This document shows, in pieces, positions 40,994-50,765 of a DNA stretch of 64,000 nt. Origin of the DNA: Stenotrophomonas maltophilia (lineage in GTDB: Bacteria; Pseudomonadota; Gammaproteobacteria; Xanthomonadales; Xanthomonadaceae). Position numbers and translations under genes: made by a program. The notes beneath the pieces were generated by a model. That model was given only the letters and a program-made list of their open reading frames with translations. It was not told the origin of the DNA and made no database searches. The stretch lies in contig DGLB01000076.1 in NCBI GenBank assembly GCA_002387845.1, forward strand, positions 1-64,000, given 5' to 3'. Position 1 is the stretch's first letter. Each line of letters begins with the position of its first letter.

Positions 40994-42967
40994 TCAATCG
41001 GCGGTCTTCTCGGCGTTGCTCGGGCAGGTCAACTGCTTGCGTTTGGCCTGCAGCCGGCCGTTCATGCGGTCGGTGACCGGCAGGGCGTTGCCGTTCAAGC
41101 GCCAGTCGTAGATCACGCTGAAGGCCAGGATGCGTGCCACGTACTCGCGGGTTTCCTTGTAGCTGATGGTCTCGATCCAGATATCCGGGTCGAAGCCGGG
41201 GCGCTGCGACTGCCAGCGCGCGGTCGGGGTCGGGCCGGCGTTGTACGCGGCAATGGTCACGTAGGGCAGGCCGTCGTACTTGTTCATCAACTGCCGCAGG
41301 TAGGCGGTGCCCAGCGCGATGTTGGTGTCCGGGTCGTACAGGCTGGCCGCACCGCCGTAGTTCACCAGGCCGATCGACTTGGCCACGCTGGCTCCGGTGG
41401 CAGGCAGCACCTGCATCAGCCCCATCGCATTGGCAGGCGAGCGTGCCTTCGGGTTGAAGATGCTCTCGGCGCGGATCTCGGCGGCCACCCAGGCCGGGTC
41501 GATGGCATGCTTGGCCGATTCACGGCGGATGGCCGCGTCGTGATGCAGCGGGAAGCGCAGGCTGTACAGGCGCTGTTCGTCCGGGGTCTTGCCCAGCGAA
41601 AACACCGCGCGGTCGAACCAGCCGTTGTCGCGTGCCACTTCCACCGCGATGCGGCGCTGGGTGGCGTCGAAGCGACTCAGGGCGTCGTTCCACTCGGCCA
41701 CGGCCCAGCCGTTGCGTTCGATCTTGAACAGCTCCATCGCGCGCACGATGGCCGGGTCGCGGGCGATGGCAGCCTGTGCCTGCGCACTGTCGTTGGGTTC
41801 CAAGGGGCACAGGGTGTAGGTGTTCAAGCCCAGCTGGTCGGCGGCCAGGAAGCCGTGGAAGGTCGCCGCGCGCGCCGCTTCGCGGAACAACGGCTGTGCT
41901 TCGGCACGCTTGCCGGTCTTGTCCAGCATGCGTGCCTCGAAATAACGCCAGCGCGAGTCGTTGCGCTGGGTCGGGCCCATCTTGCGGATCGCGGTGAGCG
42001 CCGCCGGCCAGTCGCCGCGCGACAACGCTTCGCGCGCGCGCCATTCGTGCAGGCGCTCGTCATAGGCCGAATCGGGTACGGCATTGAGCCGGCGCGCGGA
42101 CTCCGGGCCATAGGAAGCCACCGTCCACAGCGCGATCTGGTAGCGCACCTGGGCCTGCTGGGCCGGGCTGAGCTGCAGCGCATCAGCGTACTGCGGCAGC
42201 TGTTGCTCGGTAGCGTCCGGGTCGGCCTTGGCCAGCTTGGCCAGGCCATCGGTGGCGATGCGTCGGCTGCGCTCGTTGCGTGGCCAGTTCAGCGCGCTGG
42301 CATTGGGCTTGTCGACGAAGGCGGCATAGGTGTTGGCCAGCGCCAGGTCGGCGGCGGGCAGCCCGCGCGCGGCGCTGCGCATCACCGCCGGCTGCTGCTC
42401 ATCGGCGGCGGCATCGATGCGCGCCCAGCGCAGTTCGGCGCTCAAGCCCCCTTTGGCGTCCAGCACGGCAAACACCGGGTCGCAGGCGTCCGGCAGCGAC
42501 TTGCCGGTGCTCTTCCAGATGGCCTGCGCGTCGCTCACCCACTGGGCGTCGGCCTTGCCGGTGGCCTGCAGCGCATTGAGCCGCGCACAGCGCAGGCCGA
42601 CATTGTCGGTAGGAGCCCAGTTGGCCAGCAGGGTCGGCCAGTCCTGGCGGCGTGCCACGGCCGGCAGCCATACGCTGCGGAAACTGCCGGCCACCGCCTG
42701 GCCGTTGTAGCGCTTCAGGAAGTCCTGGGCTTGTGCGGTGCCGACCGTGTCGATGTTGCGGCGCAGGTTGGCGTACTCCAGCCAGCCATACAACGGGTGC
42801 TGGCTGAGGGTGCCGGCCTGCCCGGCATTGAACTGGCCGCGCTCGGCGTTGTCGATGGCGGCCTTGATCTGCGCGCGCTGCGCGTCCAGGTTCTGTGCGG
42901 TGGCCGGGAACGTAGCGGCCAAAGCAACGGCGGCGGCGCTGAGCAGGAGCGGAGAAAGTCGATTCAT
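40994..42967 (-). CDS. slt: Soluble lytic murein transglycosylase
   Basis: 657-aa periplasmic enzyme cutting the MurNAc-GlcNAc bond with formation of 1,6-anhydro-MurNAc. Signal peptide to about residue 25 (FPATAQ), a long superhelical U-domain of short helices with Trp/Arg repeats (~40-440), then the SLT catalytic domain: catalytic Glu in IRAESIFNPKARSPANAMGLMQVLPATG, NIALGTAYL and YVTIAAYNAGPTPTARW. ATG 42967 starts the signal peptide. It precedes cca on the same strand and is probably co-transcribed with it. Confidence 0.95.
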   Translation of the reverse strand: MNRLSPLLLSAAAVALAATFPATAQNLDAQRAQIKAAIDNAERGQFNAGQAGTLSQHPLYGWLEYANLRRNIDTVGTAQAQDFLKRYNGQAVAGSFRSVWLPAVARRQDWPTLLANWAPTDNVGLRCARLNALQATGKADAQWVSDAQAIWKSTGKSLPDACDPVFAVLDAKGGLSAELRWARIDAAADEQQPAVMRSAARGLPAADLALANTYAAFVDKPNASALNWPRNERSRRIATDGLAKLAKADPDATEQQLPQYADALQLSPAQQAQVRYQIALWTVASYGPESARRLNAVPDSAYDERLHEWRAREALSRGDWPAALTAIRKMGPTQRNDSRWRYFEARMLDKTGKRAEAQPLFREAARAATFHGFLAADQLGLNTYTLCPLEPNDSAQAQAAIARDPAIVRAMELFKIERNGWAVAEWNDALSRFDATQRRIAVEVARDNGWFDRAVFSLGKTPDEQRLYSLRFPLHHDAAIRRESAKHAIDPAWVAAEIRAESIFNPKARSPANAMGLMQVLPATGASVAKSIGLVNYGGAASLYDPDTNIALGTAYLRQLMNKYDGLPYVTIAAYNAGPTPTARWQSQRPGFDPDIWIETISYKETREYVARILAFSVIYDWRLNGNALPVTDRMNGRLQAKRKQLTCPSNAEKTAD

Positions 42968-43093
42968 GGCGAAAGAATAACGGTCCGGAGTGAAGGCCGG
43001 CGTGGGCAACCCCACCGGTGGATGAACGTCACTTCAGCACACCCTGAACAGGTGACTGGCGCGGGCGTAATGTCGAACACGCAACACTGCCCG

Positions 43094-43118
43094 GTAGCGC
43101 CGGCCGTTGGCCGGCCCT
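43094..43118 (+). repeat. SMAG palindrome upstream of the ExbD-like gene
   Basis: GTAGCGCCGGCCGTTGGCCGGC; identical core to the unit at 63402. Confidence 0.85.
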
Positions 43119-43153
43119 CACGGACCCTCAACGTTCAGAAAGGGGAATCCACC

Positions 43154-43564
43154 ATGGCATTCAGCGCAGCAGGCTCCACCTCTTCCGGCCCCCTGGCCGA
43201 CATCAACGTCACCCCGCTGGTCGACGTCATGCTGGTGTTGTTGATCATCTTCATCGTCACCGCGCCGATGATCGCCCGTCCGATTCCGGTCAATCTGCCC
43301 CAGCGCACCGACATTGCCCCGACCGTGGAACCGCCGCCGCCGATCGAACTGCGGGTGGACGCCAGCAACCAGATCCTGTGGAACGGACAGGTCGTGGCGG
43401 TGAGCTCGCTGCAGCAGCGCATGCAGGAGGTGGTCCATGTCAATGCCGGTAACCTGCCGGTGCTGCGCATCGACACCAGCCCGGAGGCCGAATACGACGT
43501 CATGGCCAAGGTGCTGGCAGCGGCGAGCAATGCACAGATGGATCGCATCAGCTTCGTCAGGTAA
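43154..43564 (+). CDS. exbD: ExbD/TolR family biopolymer transport protein
   Basis: 136-aa inner-membrane protein with the family layout: short cytoplasmic N-terminus, PLADINVTPLVDVMLVLLIIFIVTAPMI with the protonatable Asp at the membrane start, and a periplasmic domain ending VMAKVLAAASNAQMDRISFV. It energises TonB- or Tol-type transport together with an ExbB/TolQ partner, which is not encoded next to it. ATG 43154 follows AGGGGAATCC. It lies just before a TonB-dependent receptor gene but a terminator separates them. Confidence 0.92.
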   Translation: MAFSAAGSTSSGPLADINVTPLVDVMLVLLIIFIVTAPMIARPIPVNLPQRTDIAPTVEPPPPIELRVDASNQILWNGQVVAVSSLQQRMQEVVHVNAGNLPVLRIDTSPEAEYDVMAKVLAAASNAQMDRISFVR

Positions 43565-43574
43565 CCGGTGTTGC

Positions 43575-43606
43575 GCGGGCCGGCCGCTGGCCGGCCCGCT
43601 TATTTT
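43575..43606 (+). terminator. Intrinsic terminator after exbD
   Basis: 11-bp perfect stem GCGGGCCGGCC/GGCCGGCCCGC with a GCT loop, followed by TTATTTT. Confidence 0.88.
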
Positions 43607-43738
43607 GTAAAGCCCGCGTGAAAGCGGGGTTTTCATCACGCCTTCATCTTTACAGGTTGTTTACAAAGGAAGGGTTGGCCCGTTCCAAGGGGGGACCGGG
43701 TCGGCACCAAAACCAACATTCCTTTGGAGAGAGAGCGA

Positions 43739-46609
43739 ATGAACACCCTGCATCACCGCCCCTTGGCGGTTGCTGTCGCGTTGTGCCTGTTGGTCGTACC
43801 CGCGCTGGCCAGCGCCCAGGAAACACCCCGCCCCACCACCGAACTGGACCGGGTTGACGTCACCGGCACCCGCATCAAGCGCGCCGAAGTTGAAGGCCAG
43901 GTGCCGATCCAGACCCTCAGCCGCGAGCAGATCGAACAGACCGGCCTGAACTCCATCGGTGAAGTGCTGCAGCAGCTGACCGGCTCCGGCTCGGCGCTGA
44001 ATGCCAAGTTCAACTCCTCCGGCAACTTCGGCTTCCCCCCTGACGGCAGCGGCGTGGGTGCCGGTTCGGCCCAGGTCGACCTGCGTCACCTCGGGGCCAA
44101 GCGCGTGCTGGTGCTGGTGGACGGCATCCGCTGGGTGAACGAATCCTCGGCCTCCGGCGTGGGCGCGGCCACCGACCTCAACACCATCCCGCTGGCGATC
44201 GTCGAGCGCATTGAAGTGCTCGAGGACGGAGCGTCGTCGCTGTATGGCTCCGACGCCATTGCCGGTGTGGTCAACATCATCACCCGCCGTGAATTCGATG
44301 GCGGCCAGGTCACCCTGAACTACGGCGAGTACAGCAAGGGCGACGGCACCCAGAAGGGCGTGGACCTGGCCTGGGGCACCAGTGGCGACCGTTACAGTCT
44401 GTTCCTGGGAGCCAGCTGGACCAAGCAGGACCCGGTGTATGCCAGTACCCGTGAACAGTCGCGCGTGCCGATTCCGGGCACCGGCCTGACCTTCGGCAGC
44501 TCGGCCACGCCCAATGGCCGCTTCATGTTCACCGACCCGAACACGGGCATCGACTACAACATCACGCCCAACACCGGCGTGACCAATCCCACCTTCAACG
44601 GCGTGGGCGGCTGTGACCGTACCGATGATTACCATTGCTTCGCCACGGCGGACCGCTTCAACTTCGCCGAGTACAACCTGCTGCTGACCCCGTCCGAGCG
44701 CAAGGGCATCTTCGGTCAGTTCCGCTTCGACATCACCGACAACGTGCAGTGGTACATCAAGGCACTGGGCAACCGCCGTGAGTCGACCAACCAGGCCGCA
44801 CCGGAGCCGCTGTTCTTCGGTCCTGACGGTGCCACCGGCAACCCGTTGGCCGACAACATCGTCATCTCCGCGCTGAACCCGTACAACCCGTTCGGTTTTG
44901 ACCTGGATTCGTCGAGCAACCTGAGCATGGTCGGCCGCCGTCCGGTCGAGGGCGGCGCGCGCGTGTTCGAGCAGGAGGTCAACACCCAGTACTTCGCCAC
45001 CGGCCTGGTCGGCAACTTCGAGGCGGCCAGCCGCAGCTGGTACTGGGACGTCAACGGCATGTACAGCAAGAACAAGGCCGAGCAGACCAACTATGGCAGC
45101 TATGACATCTACAAGGTGAACATGGCCTTGGGTGATCCGGCGGTGTGCGCGGCAACGCCGGGTTGCGTGCCGCTGAACATCTTCGGCGGCCCGGGCACCA
45201 TCACCCCGGACATGCTGCAGTGGATCCAGCCGGTGGTGCGCGACCGCAGCGTCAACGAGCTCAGCCTGTTTACCGCCAACCTCAGCAGCGACCTGTTCAA
45301 CCTGCCGGCCGGCCCGGTGTCGTTCGCGACCGGTTACGAGTACCGCAAGTACGAAGGCTCCTACAATCCGGACCCGCTGACCGTGCGCGGCCACTACAAC
45401 GGCGTGCCGTCGCTGCCGACCTCCGGCTCGTATGACGTCAACGAAGCGTATCTGGAGCTGAGCGTTCCGATCTTCGCCAACACCGAGATCGGCTCGAAGA
45501 TGGATCTGAGCCTGGCCGGACGCTATTCGGACTACTCGACCTTCGGTGGCGAGTTCACGCCGAAATATGGCCTGCGCTGGCAGGTGACCAACGACTTCGT
45601 GCTGCGCACCAGCTATGCCGAAGGCTTCCGTGCGCCGTCCATTGGTGAGCTGTACGGTTCGGCCGCGCGTGCCGACCTGCAGCTGTTCGATCCCTGCTCG
45701 GTGGGCCTGGGGGGCACGCCGCCGCGCGGCAGCGCCGCCAACTGCGCCGCACTGGGGGTGCCGGCCGGCTTCCAGCAGGCCAATTCGCAGATCTCGGTCA
45801 CCACCGGCGGCAACCCCGAACTGGACCCGGAACGCTCGCGCAGCTTCAGTGCCGGCTTCGTGTGGAGCCCGTGGTTCGGCAGCAACACCACCTGGTCCGA
45901 ACGCTTTGACGTGGAAGTGACCTTCTATCGCCACCACATTGAAGGGGCGATCCAGGCCATCGATGCGCAGACGCAGCTGGATCTGTGCGTGGACACGCTG
46001 GATTCGGTGTATTGCGACGGCATCAGCCGTGCCAGTACCGGCGCGGTCAGCGCGTTCAACAACCGCCTGACCAACCTGGGTTCGATCAAGACCGACGGCT
46101 GGGATGTGGACCTGTTCTGGACGCTGCCGCAGAGCGACATCGGCCAGTTCAAGATCGGCTGGCAGAACACGTTCGTGGGCCGCTACGAGGCGCTGGGCGC
46201 GGCCGGGCAGCGGCAGCCGCAGGAGCCGGGCATCGAGGTCGTCAACAGTTCGATTCCGGAGTGGACCAGCAACGCCACGCTGGGCTGGAACCTGGGGGCG
46301 TGGAATGCGTCGTGGACGGTCCGGCACATTTCCGAGCTGAAGGAACAGTGTGGCGATGCGTCGACCTTCGACGTCTGCAGTGACCAGGCGGCGGGCACCA
46401 ATACGCTGTCGGCGACCACGTACCACGACTTCCAGGTGGGCTATAAGATCGACTGGATGAAGGGGCTGCAGCTGAGCGCAGGGTTGAACAATGCGTTCGA
46501 CAAGGATCCGCCGATCTGCCTGTCGTGCTCGTTGAACGGGTATGACGCGTCCACGTATGACATTCCGCGCGGGCGCTACTGGTACCTGCGCGCGGACCTG
46601 CGGTTCTGA
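43739..46609 (+). CDS. TonB-dependent receptor (xanthomonad large type)
   Basis: 956-aa outer-membrane receptor. Signal peptide to residue ~24 (PALASAQE), TonB-box-like DRVDVTGTRIKRA, plug domain with GEVLQQLTG, HLGAKRVLVLVDGIRWVN and IERIEVLEDGASSLYGSDAIAGVVNII, then the barrel with FKIGWQNTFVGRYEAL, ending RYWYLRADLRF. The plug resembles receptors of peptide or polymer uptake rather than siderophore receptors; the substrate is unknown. ATG 43739 follows GGAGAGAGAG. It is monocistronic and convergent to a sulfatase gene, with REP palindromes between. Confidence 0.92.
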   Translation: MNTLHHRPLAVAVALCLLVVPALASAQETPRPTTELDRVDVTGTRIKRAEVEGQVPIQTLSREQIEQTGLNSIGEVLQQLTGSGSALNAKFNSSGNFGFPPDGSGVGAGSAQVDLRHLGAKRVLVLVDGIRWVNESSASGVGAATDLNTIPLAIVERIEVLEDGASSLYGSDAIAGVVNIITRREFDGGQVTLNYGEYSKGDGTQKGVDLAWGTSGDRYSLFLGASWTKQDPVYASTREQSRVPIPGTGLTFGSSATPNGRFMFTDPNTGIDYNITPNTGVTNPTFNGVGGCDRTDDYHCFATADRFNFAEYNLLLTPSERKGIFGQFRFDITDNVQWYIKALGNRRESTNQAAPEPLFFGPDGATGNPLADNIVISALNPYNPFGFDLDSSSNLSMVGRRPVEGGARVFEQEVNTQYFATGLVGNFEAASRSWYWDVNGMYSKNKAEQTNYGSYDIYKVNMALGDPAVCAATPGCVPLNIFGGPGTITPDMLQWIQPVVRDRSVNELSLFTANLSSDLFNLPAGPVSFATGYEYRKYEGSYNPDPLTVRGHYNGVPSLPTSGSYDVNEAYLELSVPIFANTEIGSKMDLSLAGRYSDYSTFGGEFTPKYGLRWQVTNDFVLRTSYAEGFRAPSIGELYGSAARADLQLFDPCSVGLGGTPPRGSAANCAALGVPAGFQQANSQISVTTGGNPELDPERSRSFSAGFVWSPWFGSNTTWSERFDVEVTFYRHHIEGAIQAIDAQTQLDLCVDTLDSVYCDGISRASTGAVSAFNNRLTNLGSIKTDGWDVDLFWTLPQSDIGQFKIGWQNTFVGRYEALGAAGQRQPQEPGIEVVNSSIPEWTSNATLGWNLGAWNASWTVRHISELKEQCGDASTFDVCSDQAAGTNTLSATTYHDFQVGYKIDWMKGLQLSAGLNNAFDKDPPICLSCSLNGYDASTYDIPRGRYWYLRADLRF

Positions 46610-46650
46610 TGCAACGGGGCGTGCCGGGGCAGACCCGGCACGCTCTGTCC

Positions 46651-46744
46651 CGTAGAGCCGGGCTTGCCCGGCTGGATGGCGATAGCCGGGCAAGCCCGGC
46701 TCTACGGGGCTGGATGGCGGCAGCCGGGCAAGCCCGGCGCTACG
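46651..46744. repeat. Cluster of three SMAG palindromes
   Basis: Three units built on AGCCGGGC/GCCCGGCT at 46652-46673, 46684-46705 and 46722-46743 in alternating orientation, separated by GGATGGCG spacers. The last provides the TAG stop codon of the sulfatase gene (GTAG on the minus strand). Confidence 0.9.
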
Positions 46745-48257
46745 ATTTCGGCATCATCGCTTCCATGACGCGATCGATGCTGAAACTGGCCGCCCGCGCG
46801 CGCGGCGGGAATTCCTTGAAGCTCGAGAGCCATTCCGCGAGCATCGGTGGCGCAAGGTACATCAGGAATTGCTGCTGTACGAACCAGTCGTTGTACTTGA
46901 AGCTTTCCTCGCCGCGTTCAAAGGGATCTGCGCGAAGATCGAAAAACTTCGGGATGCGCATTTCAGAAAGCGGCTCGCGCCACACGGCCAGTCCCTCGTT
47001 GCGCTGCTCGGCGAACACAATCTTCCAACGCCCGAGCCGGACTGCCATGCACTCGCCGTCATCGCTCCAGTAGATGAAGCCATGGCGGGGCGAGGCATCG
47101 ACCTCGCCGGACAGGAACGGGAGCAGGTTGTAGCCGTCCAGATGCACCTTGTAGGCCCGCCCGCCCATGTTGAACCCCTTCTTCACCTTGTCCACCAGCT
47201 CGGGTTCCCCGTTGGCGGCGGCAAACGTGGGAATGAAATCCTGCAGTGAGGCGATCTCGTTGATCAGACGGCCCGGTTCGATCACGCCAGGCCAGCGCAT
47301 CACGCACGGCACCCGCCAGCCACCTTCCCAGTTGGTGTCCTTTTCGCCCCGGAACGGGGTGGCACCGCCGTCCGGCCAGGACATTACTTCAGCGCCATTG
47401 TCAGTGGTGAATACCACGATGGTGTTGTCAGCCACGCCCAGTTCGTCGAGCTTGTCCAGCAGTTGGCCGACATAGCCGTCCAGTTCCACCATGCCGTCTG
47501 GATAGAGGCCCAGTCCGGTCACGCCCACTGAGTCTTTTTTGAGGTGGGTAAACACGTGCATCCGCGTGGGATTGAAGTAGCAGAACCAGGGGGTGCCGGA
47601 GCGGGTCTTGCGCTCGATGAAATCCAGCGCCGAGCCGAGGAATTCCTCATCCACCGTTTCCATGCGCTTGCGGGTGAGTGGACCTGTGTTCTCGATCTTC
47701 TGCCGGCCTACCTTGCCGAACTGCGCATCCGTGGTGGCGTCATCGCTGTCCGTTGCCAGGCACTTGAGTACCCCGCGCGGACCGTACTTCTTCCGGAATG
47801 CGGGATCCTTCGGATAGTTCGGGTATTCAGGCTCTTCCTCGGCATTCAGGTGATACAGGTTGCCGAAGAACTCATCGAAGCCATGCACCGTCGGCAGGTG
47901 TTCGTTGCGGTCACCCAGGTGGTTCTTGCCGAACTGCCCGGTCGCGTAGCCGAAGTGTTTCAGGAACTGGCCGATGGACGGGTCTTCGAAGCTCAGTCCG
48001 AGGGTGGCCCCGGGCATGCCGACCTTGGTCAGCCCGGTGCGGATGGGCGATTGCCCGGTGATGAATGCGGCGCGCCCGGCGGTGCAGCTCTGCTGCCCGT
48101 AGAAGTCGGTGAAGTTGGCACCCTCACGTGCGATGCGGTCGATGTTGGGCGTGCGGTAGCCCATGATGCCGTGGTTGTTGCAGCTGATGTTGAACCAGCC
48201 GATGTCATCGGCCATCACGAACAGGATGTTCGGTCTTTGGGCGGCCATGAGATTCAT
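46740..48257 (-). CDS. Arylsulfatase-type sulfatase, no visible signal peptide
   Basis: 505-aa sulfatase/alkaline-phosphatase superfamily enzyme. N-terminal RPNILFVMADDIGW holds the Ca-binding Asp pair; the signature SCTAGRAAFITGQ has the formylglycine-precursor Cys58 but with Ala-Gly in place of the common Pro-Ser; QFGKNHLGDRNEHLPT and VFTTDNGAE provide further active-site residues. No export signal is visible from the likely starts 48257 or 48248. It needs a formylglycine-generating enzyme, not in this window. The stop codon lies in a SMAG repeat. Substrate unknown; a phosphonate hydrolase is a less likely alternative. Confidence 0.88.
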   Translation of the reverse strand: MNLMAAQRPNILFVMADDIGWFNISCNNHGIMGYRTPNIDRIAREGANFTDFYGQQSCTAGRAAFITGQSPIRTGLTKVGMPGATLGLSFEDPSIGQFLKHFGYATGQFGKNHLGDRNEHLPTVHGFDEFFGNLYHLNAEEEPEYPNYPKDPAFRKKYGPRGVLKCLATDSDDATTDAQFGKVGRQKIENTGPLTRKRMETVDEEFLGSALDFIERKTRSGTPWFCYFNPTRMHVFTHLKKDSVGVTGLGLYPDGMVELDGYVGQLLDKLDELGVADNTIVVFTTDNGAEVMSWPDGGATPFRGEKDTNWEGGWRVPCVMRWPGVIEPGRLINEIASLQDFIPTFAAANGEPELVDKVKKGFNMGGRAYKVHLDGYNLLPFLSGEVDASPRHGFIYWSDDGECMAVRLGRWKIVFAEQRNEGLAVWREPLSEMRIPKFFDLRADPFERGEESFKYNDWFVQQQFLMYLAPPMLAEWLSSFKEFPPRARAASFSIDRVMEAMMPKS

Positions 48258-48358
48258 CCTGCGCGGGGAGGTCCGGGCAGGGTAGGGCGCGTCATGCCGT
48301 GCGGCATCCGAAGAAGTGCTGCAGGGACTACGGTAAGAATACCGAGCCCGGAATGCAT

Positions 48359-48382
48359 AAGGCCGGGGAAGTCCCCGGCCTT
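48359..48382. terminator. Hairpin downstream of the siderophore receptor gene
   Basis: AAGGCCGGGG-AAGT-CCCCGGCCTT, 10-bp perfect stem. T tracts are short on both sides, so it may act mainly as an mRNA 3'-end stabiliser. Confidence 0.6.
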
Positions 48383-48407
48383 GTGCGTGGTGCGGTGTTG
48401 TTCCGTG

Positions 48408-48430
48408 GAGCCGGGCAAGCCCGGCTCTAC
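48408..48430 (-). repeat. SMAG palindrome downstream of the siderophore receptor
   Basis: GAGCCGGGCAAGCCCGGCTC then TAC, same family as those at 24584, 27045 and 46651. Confidence 0.88.
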
Positions 48431-48444
48431 GTAGCAGCCACGAA

Positions 48445-50613
48445 TCAGAACGACCAGGTGAACGTGATCGAACCGTTGCGCTCGTCGCCGTACGCACCGT
48501 AACCATTCACCTGCGACAGGTACTTCTTGTCCAGCAGGTTGTTCAGGTTGGCCTGGACGCTGAACTGCGGGGCCAGGCGGTAACGCACGAAGGCGTTCAC
48601 CAGCGCATAGCCACCCTGTTCGATCTGGCCGTAGGCCGGAACCGGGTAGTAGATGCGGTTCTGCCAATTGGCACCACCACCGATGGTCAGGTCGGTCATC
48701 GACTGCGGGGTGTAGCTGGTGAACAGCTTGATCGCGGTCTGCGGCAGACGGGTATTGATGTCGGTGCCGTTGATGTCCTTGGCCACGTAACGCGATGCAC
48801 CGAAGCTGGCGTTCCAGCCCGGGGCCAGTTCACCGTTCACTTCCACTTCGAAACCGCGGCTGACGGTGCCACGTGCACCGATGTAGGCGAACTCGTTCAA
48901 GCTGCCATTGACCGGAATGTTGGTGGCCTGGCCGACGTTGTCCTGCTCGATGCGGAACACGGCCGCCGAGGCATTCAGGCGATCATCGAACCACGCGGCC
49001 TTGACACCGACTTCGTAGCTCTTGCCGTCCACCGGGTCCAGGAAACCGCCCTGCTGGTTCTTCAGCATCTGCGGCTGGAAGATCTCGGTGTACGAGGCGT
49101 AGCTGCTCCAGGTGTCGTTGAAGTCATACACCAGGCCGGCATACGGGGTGGTGACCTTGTGCGAACGGTCCGCACCTTCGCCTTCACTCTTCCAGTCGGT
49201 GTAGCGCGCGCCGAGGATCAGCTTCAGCGGCTCGGCCAGCGACAGGCGGGTGGCGGCGTAGGCGGCCTTCTGGGTGATGGTGCCCTCGCTGGCCAGCGCC
49301 AGCGCATTCCAGTTGGGTTCGCTGATGTCGCCGTTCCAGTTCAGGTAGCTGCTGAACGGGTCCCAGGTCAGGCCCGCGCCACCGATCTGGTAGTCGCCGT
49401 AGTTGGCGTACTCGCGCTTGTTGTAGCTCAGGCCGCCCATCACTTCATGCTTCAGGCCGAACAGCTCGAACGCGCCGCTGAAGTAGCCGTCCACCGCGCT
49501 GACCTTGCGTTCGGTGTTGTAGAAGCCGGCCGACGGCGAAATGCCGGCACCGGTGTTGCGGTCGAACAGCGACGCGCCGGTCACCCAGTCGTTGTAAGCC
49601 GGGTAGAACAGCTTGTCGTCGGCCTTGGTTTCGTCGTGGGTGGCACCGATGCGGACCTTCCAGTCCTCATTGAAAGCGTGTTCCAGGGTGGCGAACGCAC
49701 GCTTGCTGGTGGTGTCCCAGTAGGTCCACTTGGCGGCCGAGTTGAACGATTCGTCGTAGCCGGTCGAGCTGCCGTCGGAGTACAGCATCGGGAAACCACC
49801 CCAGGTGGCACCATTGGCGCGCTTCTGCTGGTAGTCGTAACCCACGCTCAGCTGGGTGTCCGGGGTCAGGTCGGCGTCGATCACCGCGTAGCCCAGCGTC
49901 TTGTGCTGGTCGTAGCGGTCCATCTGCGATTCGGTGTCCAGGTAGCTGCCGATCACGCGCGCGCGTACCGATCCGCTCTTGTTCAGCGGGGTGGTCACGT
50001 CGACGGTGCTGCGGGTACGGCCCCAGCTGCCCACGTTGACCGAGACGCTGCCGGTCAGCTCGGCGCTGTCGGCGTGCTTGCGGATCAGGTTGACCGAGGC
50101 CGACGGGTTGCCCGCGCCGGTCAGCAGGCCGGTGGAACCGCGCACGATTTCCACGCGGTCGTAGATGGCCAGGTCCAGGCCGGAATCGCCATAGCTCCAG
50201 TTCTGCACCATCTGGGTGGGCAGGTTGTCGAACTGGTAGCTGTCAATGTAGAAGCCGCGCGCGTAGAACTCGGTGCGCTCGGTGTCGGACTGGGTGCTGC
50301 TCACGCCGGTGGTGTTGCTCAGCACGTCCAGGATGTCGTCGAGGTTCTGGTCCTCGATGCGCTGGTGGCTGATGATGCTGATCGACTGCGGAATCTCGCG
50401 CGGGGCGAGATTGAAGCGGGTGCCGGCCGAGGTGCGACGCACCGAGAAACCTTCCGCGCGCTCGCCCTTGACCACGATCTTGTCCAGGGTGGTGGCGTCG
50501 GTGCTGTCCTGGGCAAAGGCCGGGGCGGCAGCGAAGGTGGCCAGCGCGACCAGCAGCGCCTGCGGCAGGCGGCGGTGGGGCAGGCGGGACAGCAGGGCGG
50601 TGCTACGGGTCAT
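48445..50613 (-). CDS. TonB-dependent siderophore receptor
   Basis: 722-aa outer-membrane receptor of the siderophore class. Signal peptide to residue ~35 (ATFAAAPAFAQ), TonB box DKIVVKGERA, plug domain with EIPQSISIISHQRIEDQNLDDIL, YARGFYIDSYQFDNLP and YDRVEIVRGSTGLLTGAGNPSASVNLIRK, a 22-strand-type barrel and terminal SITFTWSF. PSASVNLIRK is the typical signature of ferric hydroxamate/pyoverdine-type receptors. ATG 50613 starts the signal peptide. A Fur-box-like sequence lies upstream, so iron starvation induction is likely. The ligand cannot be named. Confidence 0.93.
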   Translation of the reverse strand: MTRSTALLSRLPHRRLPQALLVALATFAAAPAFAQDSTDATTLDKIVVKGERAEGFSVRRTSAGTRFNLAPREIPQSISIISHQRIEDQNLDDILDVLSNTTGVSSTQSDTERTEFYARGFYIDSYQFDNLPTQMVQNWSYGDSGLDLAIYDRVEIVRGSTGLLTGAGNPSASVNLIRKHADSAELTGSVSVNVGSWGRTRSTVDVTTPLNKSGSVRARVIGSYLDTESQMDRYDQHKTLGYAVIDADLTPDTQLSVGYDYQQKRANGATWGGFPMLYSDGSSTGYDESFNSAAKWTYWDTTSKRAFATLEHAFNEDWKVRIGATHDETKADDKLFYPAYNDWVTGASLFDRNTGAGISPSAGFYNTERKVSAVDGYFSGAFELFGLKHEVMGGLSYNKREYANYGDYQIGGAGLTWDPFSSYLNWNGDISEPNWNALALASEGTITQKAAYAATRLSLAEPLKLILGARYTDWKSEGEGADRSHKVTTPYAGLVYDFNDTWSSYASYTEIFQPQMLKNQQGGFLDPVDGKSYEVGVKAAWFDDRLNASAAVFRIEQDNVGQATNIPVNGSLNEFAYIGARGTVSRGFEVEVNGELAPGWNASFGASRYVAKDINGTDINTRLPQTAIKLFTSYTPQSMTDLTIGGGANWQNRIYYPVPAYGQIEQGGYALVNAFVRYRLAPQFSVQANLNNLLDKKYLSQVNGYGAYGDERNGSITFTWSF

Positions 50614-50765
50614 CAGCGGTTCCTGGGCGGCGCGCAGGGCGTCACTCCAGGGAGGCCCGGCGTTGCGAAAAGGGTGGGGGCAGTACGCTGGCGGGTGTCC
50701 GGCGGGCCGGGTCACGGGCGGTGGCTACTGATACCGGTGCACCTTCCTGGCGCGACCGGCATCAC

